A stretch of DNA of 64,000 bases from Polyangia bacterium. GTDB lineage: Bacteria; Myxococcota_A; Polyangia; Nannocystales; Nannocystaceae. The DNA lies in contig JAUIFF010000017.1 in the NCBI GenBank assembly GCA_030429545.1, positions 122,309 to 186,308 of the forward strand. The letters are read 5' to 3'. The translations under genes were made by a program, and so were the position numbers. Below are positions 8,799 through 17,628 of this stretch, piece by piece (within the stretch, counting starts at the first letter, position 1; each line of letters starts with the position of its first letter). The notes beneath the pieces are model-generated. The model searched no databases. It was not told the DNA's origin and was given only the letters and a program-made list of their open reading frames with translations.

Positions 8799-9542
8799 TT
8801 AGACTGCCTTGGCGGCGGCTCGTCGGGTGATCACCCAGTACTCGGCAGGCACCCGCACGCGTTCGCCGGTGGGCAGGTTTTGGGTGGTGTTGATCACCGT
8901 GTTCCCCGTGCTTTGCAGCTCAAACCGGTCGCCTGGGAACTGGGCGACGATGTCGCCGTCTTTGAGTTCGGCTGGCGTAATGCCAAAGCGAAACACGCGG
9001 GCGAGTTTGGGCGGGAAACCGCCACCTGTTTTTTCGGCCAGGCTTTTGAAGTACGTCTCGGCCGAGGGGGCAAGCTCAACCATGTACATACAACCTGTTT
9101 CACCAAGGAGAATCTCGAGGCTCTCGACCATCCGCGGCCAGTCCGGGGGCTTGAGCTGGTGGAGTACGGTTCGGACGTAGAGGTTGCAGTCGCCAACTTT
9201 TGCGTGCAGAGCCTCGGCTTCACCAGGATTGAGCGCGTCGAGAACTTCGTAGGAGACGTTCTTTTGGGAGGTCGTTTGCCGGGCCCCGGTGATCGCCTCG
9301 GCTGAAATATCAACGCCGATCACGCGGTCGAAATGATTGGCTAAAAATCGAGTGAGCGTCCCGTTGCCGCAGCCAAAGTCGACCAGGGGTAAACCGGGGG
9401 GCATAAACCCCACAAAGCGCGGGAGGTCGAGTGCGGCCGACTCCTCAGCGGGACAATCCCAGAACGCTTCGCCGCTGACGTTGGCGATATCTTTCCAGTA
9501 GCTGTCCCAAGCGTCCCGGTAGCGGTTGATTTCTTCGGTCAT
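8799..9542 (-). CDS. Class I SAM-dependent methyltransferase
   Basis: A 247-residue protein with a Rossmann methyltransferase core. Motif I is VDFGCGNGTLTRFL at about residues 54-67, the acidic end of strand 2 is RVIGVDIS, and the motif II/III region contains DALNPGEAEAL and CNLYVRTVLHQL. The substrate is not evident; the C-terminal part (residues about 165-247) is a lid or substrate region without recognised motif. ATG 9542 (MTEEINRYRDAW) was chosen over an upstream in-frame ATG at 9608, which would add a segment lacking domain features. The gene is monocistronic and diverges from the TPR membrane protein. Confidence 0.85.
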   Translation of the reverse strand: MTEEINRYRDAWDSYWKDIANVSGEAFWDCPAEESAALDLPRFVGFMPPGLPLVDFGCGNGTLTRFLANHFDRVIGVDISAEAITGARQTTSQKNVSYEVLDALNPGEAEALHAKVGDCNLYVRTVLHQLKPPDWPRMVESLEILLGETGCMYMVELAPSAETYFKSLAEKTGGGFPPKLARVFRFGITPAELKDGDIVAQFPGDRFELQSTGNTVINTTQNLPTGERVRVPAEYWVITRRAAAKAV

Positions 9543-9983
9543 GCTCTCGTTACTCCAACCAGACGTGTGCCCCTGCTGATGATCGCAGCTAGTGTCCGAA
9601 TAAAACAACAGGTGAGGGCAACAGACAACGATTCCATTGATTTTTGTCTATTGCCCACATTCGCGGGCACACAAACGACCTGCTCGCATTTGCGCACCAA
9701 TAAACGAGACCATAGAGACATGTCTCTTTGCATGTTGTGTTCTGTGTTCGCCGACGCCCGCCTGCGGACTTCCCCAAGCGAGCACACTGGGGCTGCACCA
9801 ACATATGATTCAAGAGACAGATTTACTTTATCCCTAGACGCGCCACGTGCGCTAGCAAATTCCACGATCGCCAACGGATTTCGGGAAAACGTGTGTATCC
9901 ACCGAGGCTTCCTCGACTGCTGACCCGGTGGATGGTTTTTCAGACAGTTCGCTCGAGTCGCTGTCACAACACGCGACACGTCC
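9543..9983. other. Divergent intergenic region
   Basis: This spacer is more AT-rich than its surroundings and separates two divergent genes. It contains the perfect 12-bp palindrome listed separately at 9715-9726. Short open frames here have no recognisable content. Promoters for both flanking genes are expected but were not resolved. Confidence 0.5.
9715..9726. promoter_or_regulatory. Perfect 12-bp palindrome GAGACATGTCTC, candidate operator
   Basis: The palindrome sits in the middle of a divergent spacer, 170 bases from the methyltransferase start and about 260 from the TPR gene. Position and symmetry suggest a regulator binding site; no regulator is identified. Confidence 0.3.
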
Positions 9984-10916
9984 GTGGAGTCCGCGGATGT
10001 CGTCGACAACGACGACATGTACACTCCCCGGCGAATGTCCCAACTCACGCAGGTTCGGCGAGAACTGGTCCCGAGCGAGCCACCACCTTTTTCCCGACAA
10101 CAATGGTCCGGAATGATTTTGGTGTTCGGTCTCGGGCTCGGAATGCTGCAATTTGCAGGCATCCTCGCGCTTGGGAGTTTCGCCACCGCCGCAGGAGCTG
10201 CGCTCGCGTTGGTGACCTGTGCGCATGCATCCCTGCGTCACCACCAAACCACACGACAGCTTCAGCAAACCTGCGCTGAGGCAAATCAGCTGGTCGCGGT
10301 CAATCGCCTCGACGAAGCGGACGACCTCCTCAAATCCGCCGCCAGCCACGCCCGCCTCGTCCCGCATATGCACGCGCTTTTGATCTTCAGTCGCGGCGTT
10401 GTAGCCCTGCTTCGCGCCGAGATCGACCGCGCCGGCGAACTGTTCGAGCGCGCCATGGCAAGTCAGTGGCTGCTGCCCACGGGGCCACTTGCAGGTAGTT
10501 ACCCAGAAATTTGTTTGTGGATGTGCCTAGCCGCAATCATCCGCGGCGACCTCGAGCAGGCACACAGGTGGAGGTCACAGGTTGCGTTACCGGGACCAAC
10601 CCCACCTCCCCTCGCAGCACATCAAACCCTTCTCGATGTCCTGCTCAACTGCCGACTGGGTAATTTTGAATCGGCGACCAGAGCCTACGAGTTCGGGGTT
10701 GCCAACGCCGAGCAGCACCTGTCCCAACGGGAAATTCTCGCGCTCGATGCAGTAGCAGCTTTTTCGCTCGAGCACTCGCGGGCCACCACCTATCGGCAGC
10801 AGGCCGACCAACTGAGTCGCTGGCGCGAAGTCGATGGACCCGACCTCAACTTCCTTACGGTGCGATGGCCCGAACTCGCGCGCTTCCTCGGTCAGCGGGG
10901 AATTATTTCGGCGTGA
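9984..10916 (+). CDS. Membrane protein with TPR-like helical repeats
   Basis: A 310-residue protein of unknown function. Residues about 42-80 hold one or two membrane segments (GMILVFGLGLGMLQFAGILA, then ALGSFATAAGAALALVTCA). The remaining 220 residues are helical with Ala/Leu pairs spaced like tetratricopeptide repeats (RLDEADDLLKSAASHARLVP; EIDRAGELFERAMASQ; GDLEQAHRW), suggesting a protein-interaction domain on one side of the membrane. GTG 9984 gives the full frame; ATG 10017 is an equally possible start. Its last 14 bases overlap the end of the convergent RidA gene. Confidence 0.65.
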   Translation: MESADVVDNDDMYTPRRMSQLTQVRRELVPSEPPPFSRQQWSGMILVFGLGLGMLQFAGILALGSFATAAGAALALVTCAHASLRHHQTTRQLQQTCAEANQLVAVNRLDEADDLLKSAASHARLVPHMHALLIFSRGVVALLRAEIDRAGELFERAMASQWLLPTGPLAGSYPEICLWMCLAAIIRGDLEQAHRWRSQVALPGPTPPPLAAHQTLLDVLLNCRLGNFESATRAYEFGVANAEQHLSQREILALDAVAAFSLEHSRATTYRQQADQLSRWREVDGPDLNFLTVRWPELARFLGQRGIISA

Positions 10917-11340
10917 GATCTCCCGGAACAAAGCCCCGCAAGTAGGCCTGGGCCTCGATCTCGACCCGCCACGCTGGGTCGAGTAGGCCGGCGACGACGA
11001 CAAACGTCGAGGCCGGCGGAGACTCGACAAACCGTTCACCGTGGGCCCTTGCCACCGCCTTCCAATCGGCGGCGGCGAGCAAATAAATCCGTGTTCGAAC
11101 AATGACAGCTGGACTATTGCCGGCAACCGCAACGACTGCTCGGTCGATGAGCTCGAGGCAGCGTTGGGCCTGTCGATAGGGATCACCGACACCAACAGTT
11201 GTGCCATCGTCGGCGATCGGAGCCGTGCCGGAAACGTTGATGGCGGGACCGCAGCGAACGGCTCGGCAAAACCCGATGGGCTGTTCGTACGGGGAACCGG
11301 AGTAGTGACGTTGGACTTGCAAAACCTCGGCCGTCGACAT
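10903..11340 (-). CDS. RidA/YjgF family protein (Rid subfamily)
   Basis: A 145-residue member of the RidA/YER057c/UK114 family, which hydrolyses reactive enamine/imine intermediates or has related roles. Recognisable are GFCRAVRCGPAINVSGTAPI near the start, the middle helix YRQAQRCLELIDRAVVAVAG and the arginine-bearing segment VIVRTRIYLLAAADWKAV, in which the Arg would hold a substrate carboxylate. The end is PAWRVEIEAQAYLRG, typical of the family. ATG 11340 (MSTAEVLQVQRHYSG) gives the usual N-terminus; the frame extends upstream to 11421 without support. Confidence 0.88.
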   Translation of the reverse strand: MSTAEVLQVQRHYSGSPYEQPIGFCRAVRCGPAINVSGTAPIADDGTTVGVGDPYRQAQRCLELIDRAVVAVAGNSPAVIVRTRIYLLAAADWKAVARAHGERFVESPPASTFVVVAGLLDPAWRVEIEAQAYLRGFVPGDLTPK

Positions 11341-11547
11341 CGCAGTGAAGGTCTTAGCAAAATCTCCGATGGCACATACAAGTTGTTTGAAACCTGCCCG
11401 GCAGCCGGGGTGACTGCGCAATCAACTGCACCCCATCTACCCTAAAATTTACGTCGTTTTGTCCGGGGATTCCTATGGCAAATCTCAAATTCCCTTGTAT
11501 GGTAAAGCTATGAGTTGGCTTTGATTCAAACCTGTTGTTGAAACGAT

Positions 11548-11553
11548 AGGAGG
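11548..11553 (+). promoter_or_regulatory. Strong ribosome binding site AGGAGG for the PilZ gene
   Basis: A perfect AGGAGG stands four bases before ATG 11558 and fixes the start of the short PilZ gene. Such a strong site is uncommon in this window. Confidence 0.75.
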
Positions 11554-11557
11554 CATC

Positions 11558-11899
11558 ATGCATCCCCATGCAGACCGTCGCCCGACCGCGACTCCATCCT
11601 TCGCGCCCCCGCAAATCACAGCGACTGCGGTGACCGCTAGCTCGATTCATCAATTCGTCGTTGACGACCTCAGTGTCAACGGAGCCTGTCTACGCGGGGT
11701 TTCTTCCCTGCCCCGCCGGCGCTTGTTTGACATCATTGTCCGGGTCCCGTTTTATCCGCCGATCCGTGTGCGTGCCCGCGTGGTCAACAATCAGGGCACG
11801 GCGACCAACGTCCGGTTCGTCCACGAGTTCGACTTTACCGAAGACCAAATCCAGGCCGCGCTGTTGTCGGAGTTGGAGCGTCGCCAGGCGCTCAACTAG
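11558..11899 (+). CDS. PilZ-like domain protein
   Basis: A small protein of 113 residues. The core DDLSVNGACLRG resembles the second PilZ motif (D/N-x-S-x-x-G-x-x), followed by strands FDIIVRVPFYPPIRVRARVV and VRFVHEFDFTEDQIQAALLSEL, as in PilZ domains that bind cyclic di-GMP. The first PilZ motif (RxxxR) is not clear: only DRRPTAT near the N-terminus is a candidate, so nucleotide binding is uncertain. The start is fixed by a strong AGGAGG. The gene is flanked by leftward genes and appears monocistronic. Confidence 0.7.
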   Translation: MHPHADRRPTATPSFAPPQITATAVTASSIHQFVVDDLSVNGACLRGVSSLPRRRLFDIIVRVPFYPPIRVRARVVNNQGTATNVRFVHEFDFTEDQIQAALLSELERRQALN

Positions 11900-11924
11900 C
11901 CAATCGCTTGTACACACATAGATC

Positions 11925-12986
11925 TCAGGCCAGCACTTCGATCCCATGGTCGAAGTCTTCGGTAAGGATTTCGTAGGCGCAGCTGCGATCGGCCCGTAGG
12001 GTTGCAACCTCGCACCACTGCCCACGTTCGCGCCGCTCGAGCAGGAGCTCGCAGTCGGCGACCTTGGTGTTGAGACAGTGCCGCAGACCGCCGTCGGGAT
12101 TGACGTATTGCAGGCCAACGAAATTTTCGTGGGCGCCCTGCACCGACCACGTCAAGCGGTGCGGACCCTGGCGCGAAACGAACTGCCAACGCAGCTGCGA
12201 CGCCTCGACCCGCGGGCGCCACAGCCGATGAAACGCGTCAAACGGGTACTCCTCGCCGCGAAACCGCAGACGTGCGCCGGTCAGCCACGGGCTGCGCACG
12301 GGGCCTAGGTCGATCTTTCCCGAGAACGCCTCGAATACCGCATCGGGTTCGCCGGTAAACATGTTGCAGTGGGTCCAGTGGTACTCGGGGTTGTGGGCGG
12401 GCCCCCAGTTATGGCCAAATGCACCGGGCCAGCCGTCGAGTTCCCACGTCTCGTCGCCCACTTGCAACGTTCCATGCATCTGCAAGTTTGGCATGGGCGT
12501 GTAGAGTTTGTTTTTGGGAAACCCGCGGGTATACATCCATGGATATGCAAATACATACATGGCCGGTTCGCCCGCGGTAAACCTGAAGTCCCACGAGAGT
12601 GGGCCGGCCTGCCCGCGACAGTGGTTTTTGCTCAGGCTCGCGGTGCCGATCTCGAGGTCGATAGCCTCGCTACCCAACCGACATTCGGCGGCCGGTACCG
12701 TGGTCTTCCCCCCGCAGTTGGCCCCGCGATCAAAGCGAATACCCCAGACCTCGGCGACGGCCTGGTCCGGGCGGCCGGTCGGTGACAGCAGGGTGTACTT
12801 GACCCACACTGCGCGACCTGGCGTCTGCGGGTCGTTGGCCTTCAAAAAATACGACTCGACGTGTCCACCACCACCGTGCCAGCGAACACCGTCGAGTTGG
12901 GGAAAAGCCTGTGCGCGCCGGATCGGATCTTCGGTGGCCATGGACACATGGGACGACCGCGTCGAAGGTATGTCAAGCTCGGACAC
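11925..12986 (-). CDS. AttH/CrtC-like (lipocalin-type) protein of unknown function
   Basis: A 353-residue soluble protein with no signal peptide. The sequence is rich in Trp, Gly and aromatic strand patterns. GWPGAFGHNWGP followed by EYHWTHCNMF resembles the conserved GxxxHNWG...W signature of AttH/CrtC-like proteins (carotenoid hydratases and relatives), which form two lipocalin-like barrels. The assignment is tentative. The start could be ATG 12986 (MSELDIP) or ATG 12941 (MATEDPIRRAQ), where similarity would be expected to start. It diverges from the Cys-rich lipoprotein at 13114. Confidence 0.6.
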   Translation of the reverse strand: MSELDIPSTRSSHVSMATEDPIRRAQAFPQLDGVRWHGGGGHVESYFLKANDPQTPGRAVWVKYTLLSPTGRPDQAVAEVWGIRFDRGANCGGKTTVPAAECRLGSEAIDLEIGTASLSKNHCRGQAGPLSWDFRFTAGEPAMYVFAYPWMYTRGFPKNKLYTPMPNLQMHGTLQVGDETWELDGWPGAFGHNWGPAHNPEYHWTHCNMFTGEPDAVFEAFSGKIDLGPVRSPWLTGARLRFRGEEYPFDAFHRLWRPRVEASQLRWQFVSRQGPHRLTWSVQGAHENFVGLQYVNPDGGLRHCLNTKVADCELLLERRERGQWCEVATLRADRSCAYEILTEDFDHGIEVLA

Positions 12987-13113
12987 GAGGCGTCGTCGCC
13001 CTCACAAGCCGTGCCACGACGACTGCCCCTTGGCCTGTTAGACTGGTTTGCACGACGCGCCCGCGGCCCATGACGTTAAACTCGCCTGTGGACGCGCCGT
13101 TATCGGACGTGCC

Positions 13114-13872
13114 ATGCCTTACACTTTCACCTCGCAACACTGGTTGGCCGCGGCGGCAACAACCGCTCTAATTGTTGGCTGTACACAAAATAATCCGGCA
13201 TTTCGCCCCACAAGTGCCTCCGATGGGGGGTCGGGCTCGGGCTCGAGTGGCCAGACAAGTGACCCAACAACCTCCGACGCCACCACGCTCGATGTACCCA
13301 CAACAAGTTCGGGAAGTGAAACCGAAGCCACGACCATGGGAACGACCGAGCCGACCACGGTCGACCCAACAACTGGCGAGCCGACGACTGATGCCAGCGA
13401 GTCCGACCCGACCGATACCGGCGAAACAACCGAGGACCCCTGTGATCTCTGCTTCGGCGAGGGTGCCTTTTGTGAGGATATTTTCACCCTCGGCAACTGT
13501 ATCGAGGCCTGCGCCAGCTATGAAATGTGTGAAGGCGACGAGCTGTGCTGGACCTTCGATGGCATCAGCAAGTGCGACATGTTTGAGGCGGACTGCATCG
13601 CCCACGCCGAAAACTACCAGGGGTTCGTCGGCAGCAACCGCGAGTGCATGACCGCCGACGATTGCACGACAGTCGAAGGCCACTGCCAAGTACCCGGAGG
13701 CGAGTGTTTTGAGGTCGTCAACAAAGATGCCGATCCGAGCATTATCGGCGGGATCATCGATGGCTGGCAGGAAACCGGCTGCGACAAGGAGCCTGGTGTG
13801 GGCTGTACGGTGTGCGACGGCCAACAACCGCCGGATGTCGACTGTATCGAAAACCTGTGCACGGCGATTTGA
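13114..13872 (+). CDS. Cys-rich lipoprotein with Thr/Ser/Asp linker
   Basis: A 252-residue secreted protein. The signal peptide ends in ALIVGC, a good lipobox. Residues about 30-110 are a low-complexity linker (TTEPTTVDPTTGEPTTD). The remaining 140 residues contain about twenty cysteines (CDLCFGEGAFCEDIF; CIEACASYEMCEGDELCW), suggesting a disulfide-stabilised extracellular domain. No enzyme motif was recognised. The linker-plus-Cys design is shared with several other genes in the window. ATG 13114 begins the signal peptide; an in-frame start at 13048 would place charged residues before it. Confidence 0.75.
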   Translation: MPYTFTSQHWLAAAATTALIVGCTQNNPAFRPTSASDGGSGSGSSGQTSDPTTSDATTLDVPTTSSGSETEATTMGTTEPTTVDPTTGEPTTDASESDPTDTGETTEDPCDLCFGEGAFCEDIFTLGNCIEACASYEMCEGDELCWTFDGISKCDMFEADCIAHAENYQGFVGSNRECMTADDCTTVEGHCQVPGGECFEVVNKDADPSIIGGIIDGWQETGCDKEPGVGCTVCDGQQPPDVDCIENLCTAI

Positions 13873-13901
13873 GCTCGCACGCACTCTACATGCACTTGCA
13901 A

Positions 13902-14243
13902 CTATCCCGCGGACTTAACGATCAGGTAGCGCAGCGGTTCGGTCTGAGACGTGTTGCGTAGTTCGAGGGTTTGGCCACAGGGCAGATGGACGACAACCCC
14001 GGGCGCGAGTTGATGCTCGACATCACCTACCCGTGCCCCGCCCTCGCCCTCTAGCACCACAACGATTTCGGGCCATTGCGCCTGCCGGTGGCGACCGACA
14101 TGGCCATCGGGATCGAGCTCACAGGCGAGTACCGCAGTGAACGGTGCGAGCATCTTGCCGGCGAGTAAATCCCACACCTGTACTTTTCCACGGCCACCAA
14201 ACAGGCCTTCGCGAATAAATGGCTGTCCCCGAGAAACGTGCAT
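13902..14243 (-). CDS. Small cupin domain protein
   Basis: A single-domain cupin of 113 residues. PDGHVGRHRQAQWPEIVVVLEGEG carries the first cupin motif, with a His and Glu arrangement like HxH-x(3-4)-E, and LAPGVVVHLPCGQTLELRN the second (PxG...H). A metal-bound sugar-, amino-acid- or oxygen-related role is possible but not determined. The start could also be ATG 14282. It reads toward the lipoprotein gene and lies 68 bases downstream of the Nma111-like gene in the same direction, so the two may be cotranscribed. Confidence 0.75.
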   Translation of the reverse strand: MHVSRGQPFIREGLFGGRGKVQVWDLLAGKMLAPFTAVLACELDPDGHVGRHRQAQWPEIVVVLEGEGGARVGDVEHQLAPGVVVHLPCGQTLELRNTSQTEPLRYLIVKSAG

Positions 14244-14310
14244 GCCCGACGATAACGACCGGCCGACAGGTTGGGCAAGCAAAGCGGCACACGAGTCAAA
14301 CCGCGGGCCG

Positions 14311-17148
14311 CTAGAGATTGTTGCGAACCCACCCCTGCGCGGTCCGTCGCAACTCGTAGGTCGGGAAATAATGGAGGTCGAGGCGTAGGGTCAGCACCAG
14401 GGCCTTGCCCTCGAGGTCGAGGGTTTTGAGGCGCACTGACGACCGATCGGCACGGTCGCGGACAACTTCGACAAATCGATCGAGGTTGGGTGTGGGCTGG
14501 CCGTCGACCGCAACAATCAATCGCGCGGCACGAATCTTGGAACGGGCCGCCGGAGACCCGTACCAATAAAGTGACACATACACCCCCTGGGGCGACATCC
14601 CGCGCTGAATCATGGCCGCCCGGTGTGGCGCCTGTAACAGCGCGCCGCCCCAGTGGACGATTCGATCGGTCCCGTGGGCGTCGATCTCAATCGGACTTGC
14701 TGTAAATACAATCTTTTTGCTGTCGCGCAGGACTTCGACCGACAACGGCCCCGCACGCGCTGCGAGTTCGATCGCGCGAAACCGGGTCATGGGGGCACCG
14801 TTGACCGCGAGAATCAAGTCGCCCACCTGCCAGGGTGTGTCACCGAGCTGCCGGGATATTCTTTGTACTTGCAAGATGCTGCGAGCATCCGGGTCGTGGG
14901 CTTCGAGCGCCTGTGCAACCCCGGCATCGAGCCCGCGGCGACGGGCTTTGGCCAACGGGAGATAACCGAGTTCGACCCCGAGATCGCAAACCTTGATGTC
15001 CTGACCGGCCTGAAGTGCCGGCAATAAATCGCGAATGTGTGAGGCACACAGCCCGTGCTCAACCGTGCGTTGGTCCTTACCTTTTTGGTAGGAAAATGCA
15101 CACCACAGGGCGACACACTGCGAGTCCTCGTTGAACAGCGCACCGCCCCGGGTGCGCACCGAAGCTGAAATCGCAATCCGTTCAAAGTTCGCCTCGCGAA
15201 ATCTCGGCGGCTGCGGTTGCGGCAGTTCGAGTGGCTCAATCGTCGTCAGCTCGCAACTTTGCTGCAACACATGGTGGCCACGCCGCAGGGCGACGAGCTG
15301 TAACTTGTCGCCCGGACCGGCCGGCACCTCGGCGAGTTGGACACTGGTCACCGGGATGTTGCCGAGCAACTGCGGGTCGTAGCGGACAAACGCGAGGTTG
15401 TGCAGTGGATGTAACAGCAAGATTTCGCCCGGGACTTCGAGGGTGCCGCCAAACGTCAGGCGGACATCGCCCAGCGCGATCGGAATGGTCGCCCTCGACG
15501 TCACCAAAATGCCGCATTGGTGGTCTAAAACCACTCCAGCGCCGCGAAACCGACTGCCGTGGACGCCGTCGATTTTAAACGGAATGGCAAACTCAACCGC
15601 CACGAGACTGCGCCCGAGGTCGGGGGTTTGGTCGTCGTCGGCCGGTTGGTCGCTCGTGTTCGTCGAAGCGTCGACAACCTGCGATTTTGCTGACTCATCC
15701 GGCGCGGCCGTGCCTGCCGGGCTCGATGTATTTGCATCGTTCTCGCCATCGACGGCCGCGGGCTCGGGGCTCGGGGTCGACCGCCACAGCCCGGTCGCCG
15801 GCTCGAGCACCGAACGCTGCATGCGATTCCACAGGCGGTCCATGGTGATTGTGGCGACCCGCTCGCGCAGCGGAGCATCGAGGTTGATGTAGCGGACCAT
15901 CGCGCTTTGGCCATGACGAAGCGGCTCGAGCAACGGTATTGCATGTGCAAGTGTTGGCGTTGGCTGGCCGTTGATCGCCCGCAACACACTCCCGCGATCG
16001 ATGTCGACATCGGCAAACAGATAGCCGCGATTAGCGACATAGACCCCGTGCAGCGGCACCTGGTGGGCACGCGCGCGTTGGTAGGAGAGATCGTGGAGCA
16101 CAGCCCCGCCAGCCTCAAAAAACTCGGTTGGGGTTATCGCGTGGAGATCTCCCACCGGCACCGAAATCTCCATCGGCTCGCCACCACGCTCGATCGAAAG
16201 CACGATCTCCTGGCCAACCCGACGATCGAGAATGTCCTCGACCTCGACAAACCCGGCGACTTCGCGGCCGTCGATCCGGCACAGGATATCGCCGAGCTCG
16301 AGCCGGCTGGCGGCGGGGCTTTGCGGGACAATGCTGCGAACAACCAGCAGGCCAATCCCGTCGGGGAAGTTCTTTCGGACCTGTTCTTCGGTTTGGGTAC
16401 GCAGCCCGAGGCGACGGAGCTCATCAAACGGTGTGTACGCAAACGTCGTTTGAAGTGTCCCCCGGGTCACGGGCTCCTGCGCTTGCAGCAGCTTGAACGC
16501 CCGTACCACCCGGGCCAGCGGTAAAAAGAACGATGATGCTGCCTGTGTCCTGGCACCCGCGTTGAGGGCCACCACATGCCCCGCAATATCTACGACTGGA
16601 GACCCCGAAGACCCGCCGGAAGTCGACGACGCTGCCTGCAGGTAGTGGGTGTTAAAGTCGTTGTAGCGGCCGATCCCATAGTCGGGAGCGGGTCGGTCGA
16701 GCCGGGCAAGGGTGCCCGCGAGAATCGAGAGTTTTTCCCCAGCATCGTTTCCGACCACCCGAATCTCGGTGCCGACAAGAGCCCGTTCGGGCGACAGTTG
16801 CAGCGACGGCGGCTGGATAAACCGCAGCTTCGTCGGGTCGTAGCGGTAAAACCCAAAGTCGTGCACAGGGTCGCGGTAAAGCGGGGCCAACGGGACTTCT
16901 TCGTGGTTTAAGAAGACCCCCTCGGCAACCACAGGTCCGGGCCGCACCACATGGCGGTTGGTCAGCAACAGCCCACGCTCGGCATCGACGACAAACGCTG
17001 TCGCCTGCGAGGTCGCGTTCCAATCGGTATCAAACGGTCGGGTGCCGTCGATCCTCACCGAAACCACGGCCTGAGCAACGGTTTCCAGAGCTTGAAGCCA
17101 GGCATGGGCAGGCGGTCGGCCAGTTGTCGATTCCAAATGAGTCTCCAA
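14311..17148 (-). CDS. Duplicated HtrA-like serine protease/PDZ protein, Nma111-type
   Basis: A 945-residue protein built of two trypsin-like domains and PDZ-like domains. The first protease domain has the full triad pattern: LLTNRHVV (His near residue 65), HDFGFYRYDP (Asp) and STSGGSSGSPVV (Ser near 180). PDZ-like segments follow (VVRSIVPQSPAASRLELGDIL). After a Ser/Thr/Asp-rich linker near 460-510, a second trypsin-like domain keeps the fold (GILVTSRATIP; ILLLHPLHNLAFVRYDPQ) but lacks the His and the nucleophile Ser, so it looks inactive. This order, active then degenerate, is that of yeast Nma111. No signal peptide is visible, so a cytoplasmic location is likely. Confidence 0.85.
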   Translation of the reverse strand: METHLESTTGRPPAHAWLQALETVAQAVVSVRIDGTRPFDTDWNATSQATAFVVDAERGLLLTNRHVVRPGPVVAEGVFLNHEEVPLAPLYRDPVHDFGFYRYDPTKLRFIQPPSLQLSPERALVGTEIRVVGNDAGEKLSILAGTLARLDRPAPDYGIGRYNDFNTHYLQAASSTSGGSSGSPVVDIAGHVVALNAGARTQAASSFFLPLARVVRAFKLLQAQEPVTRGTLQTTFAYTPFDELRRLGLRTQTEEQVRKNFPDGIGLLVVRSIVPQSPAASRLELGDILCRIDGREVAGFVEVEDILDRRVGQEIVLSIERGGEPMEISVPVGDLHAITPTEFFEAGGAVLHDLSYQRARAHQVPLHGVYVANRGYLFADVDIDRGSVLRAINGQPTPTLAHAIPLLEPLRHGQSAMVRYINLDAPLRERVATITMDRLWNRMQRSVLEPATGLWRSTPSPEPAAVDGENDANTSSPAGTAAPDESAKSQVVDASTNTSDQPADDDQTPDLGRSLVAVEFAIPFKIDGVHGSRFRGAGVVLDHQCGILVTSRATIPIALGDVRLTFGGTLEVPGEILLLHPLHNLAFVRYDPQLLGNIPVTSVQLAEVPAGPGDKLQLVALRRGHHVLQQSCELTTIEPLELPQPQPPRFREANFERIAISASVRTRGGALFNEDSQCVALWCAFSYQKGKDQRTVEHGLCASHIRDLLPALQAGQDIKVCDLGVELGYLPLAKARRRGLDAGVAQALEAHDPDARSILQVQRISRQLGDTPWQVGDLILAVNGAPMTRFRAIELAARAGPLSVEVLRDSKKIVFTASPIEIDAHGTDRIVHWGGALLQAPHRAAMIQRGMSPQGVYVSLYWYGSPAARSKIRAARLIVAVDGQPTPNLDRFVEVVRDRADRSSVRLKTLDLEGKALVLTLRLDLHYFPTYELRRTAQGWVRNNL

Positions 17149-17628
17149 AAAGTGGGCTGTCTCGCGGCGCTTTTTCGCGTGTTTGAGACCGGCAGTTTAC
17201 CGCGAATCAACGGGATCTGATGCCATCAACGCACGACCGGGAGGTCGATGCCAGACCGTGATGGTCGGATTCTCCCTCCCTGCGCGGTCGCGTTGTTCCT
17301 CAGGCTTGCAGATGCACCGACCGCTCCAACAAAAACGCGACTTCTGCGCGAATCCTCGACATGGCCAGTGGATGCACCTGCAAACGCGTCACCAAAACGT
17401 TGCATGTGCGTGCAACATTTGAGGTTCGGTACCGAAACGCAAGGGCGCGTAACCATTAGATGCACGAGCATCCAGCTCGATGAATGACCGGCGTGACCGA
17501 GCAGCGAGCATGTCGGGCATCAGAAAATTGGGTGCATCTGCAACCCCGCAAACAAGGTGAGGATTCTGGGCTGCAGGCCCGCAGATTTTGCCTTGACGCA
17601 AGAAACACCGCGGGGGACAACCTCCTAC
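17149..17628. other. Divergent intergenic region with inverted repeat and motif cluster
   Basis: The region separates the Nma111-like gene from a rightward lipoprotein. It holds two copies of the TGYANNTRCA palindrome (17373, 17533), several one-mismatch copies, and an inverted repeat GTTGCA-N6-TGCAAC at 17399-17416. No gene could be supported. Confidence 0.5.
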
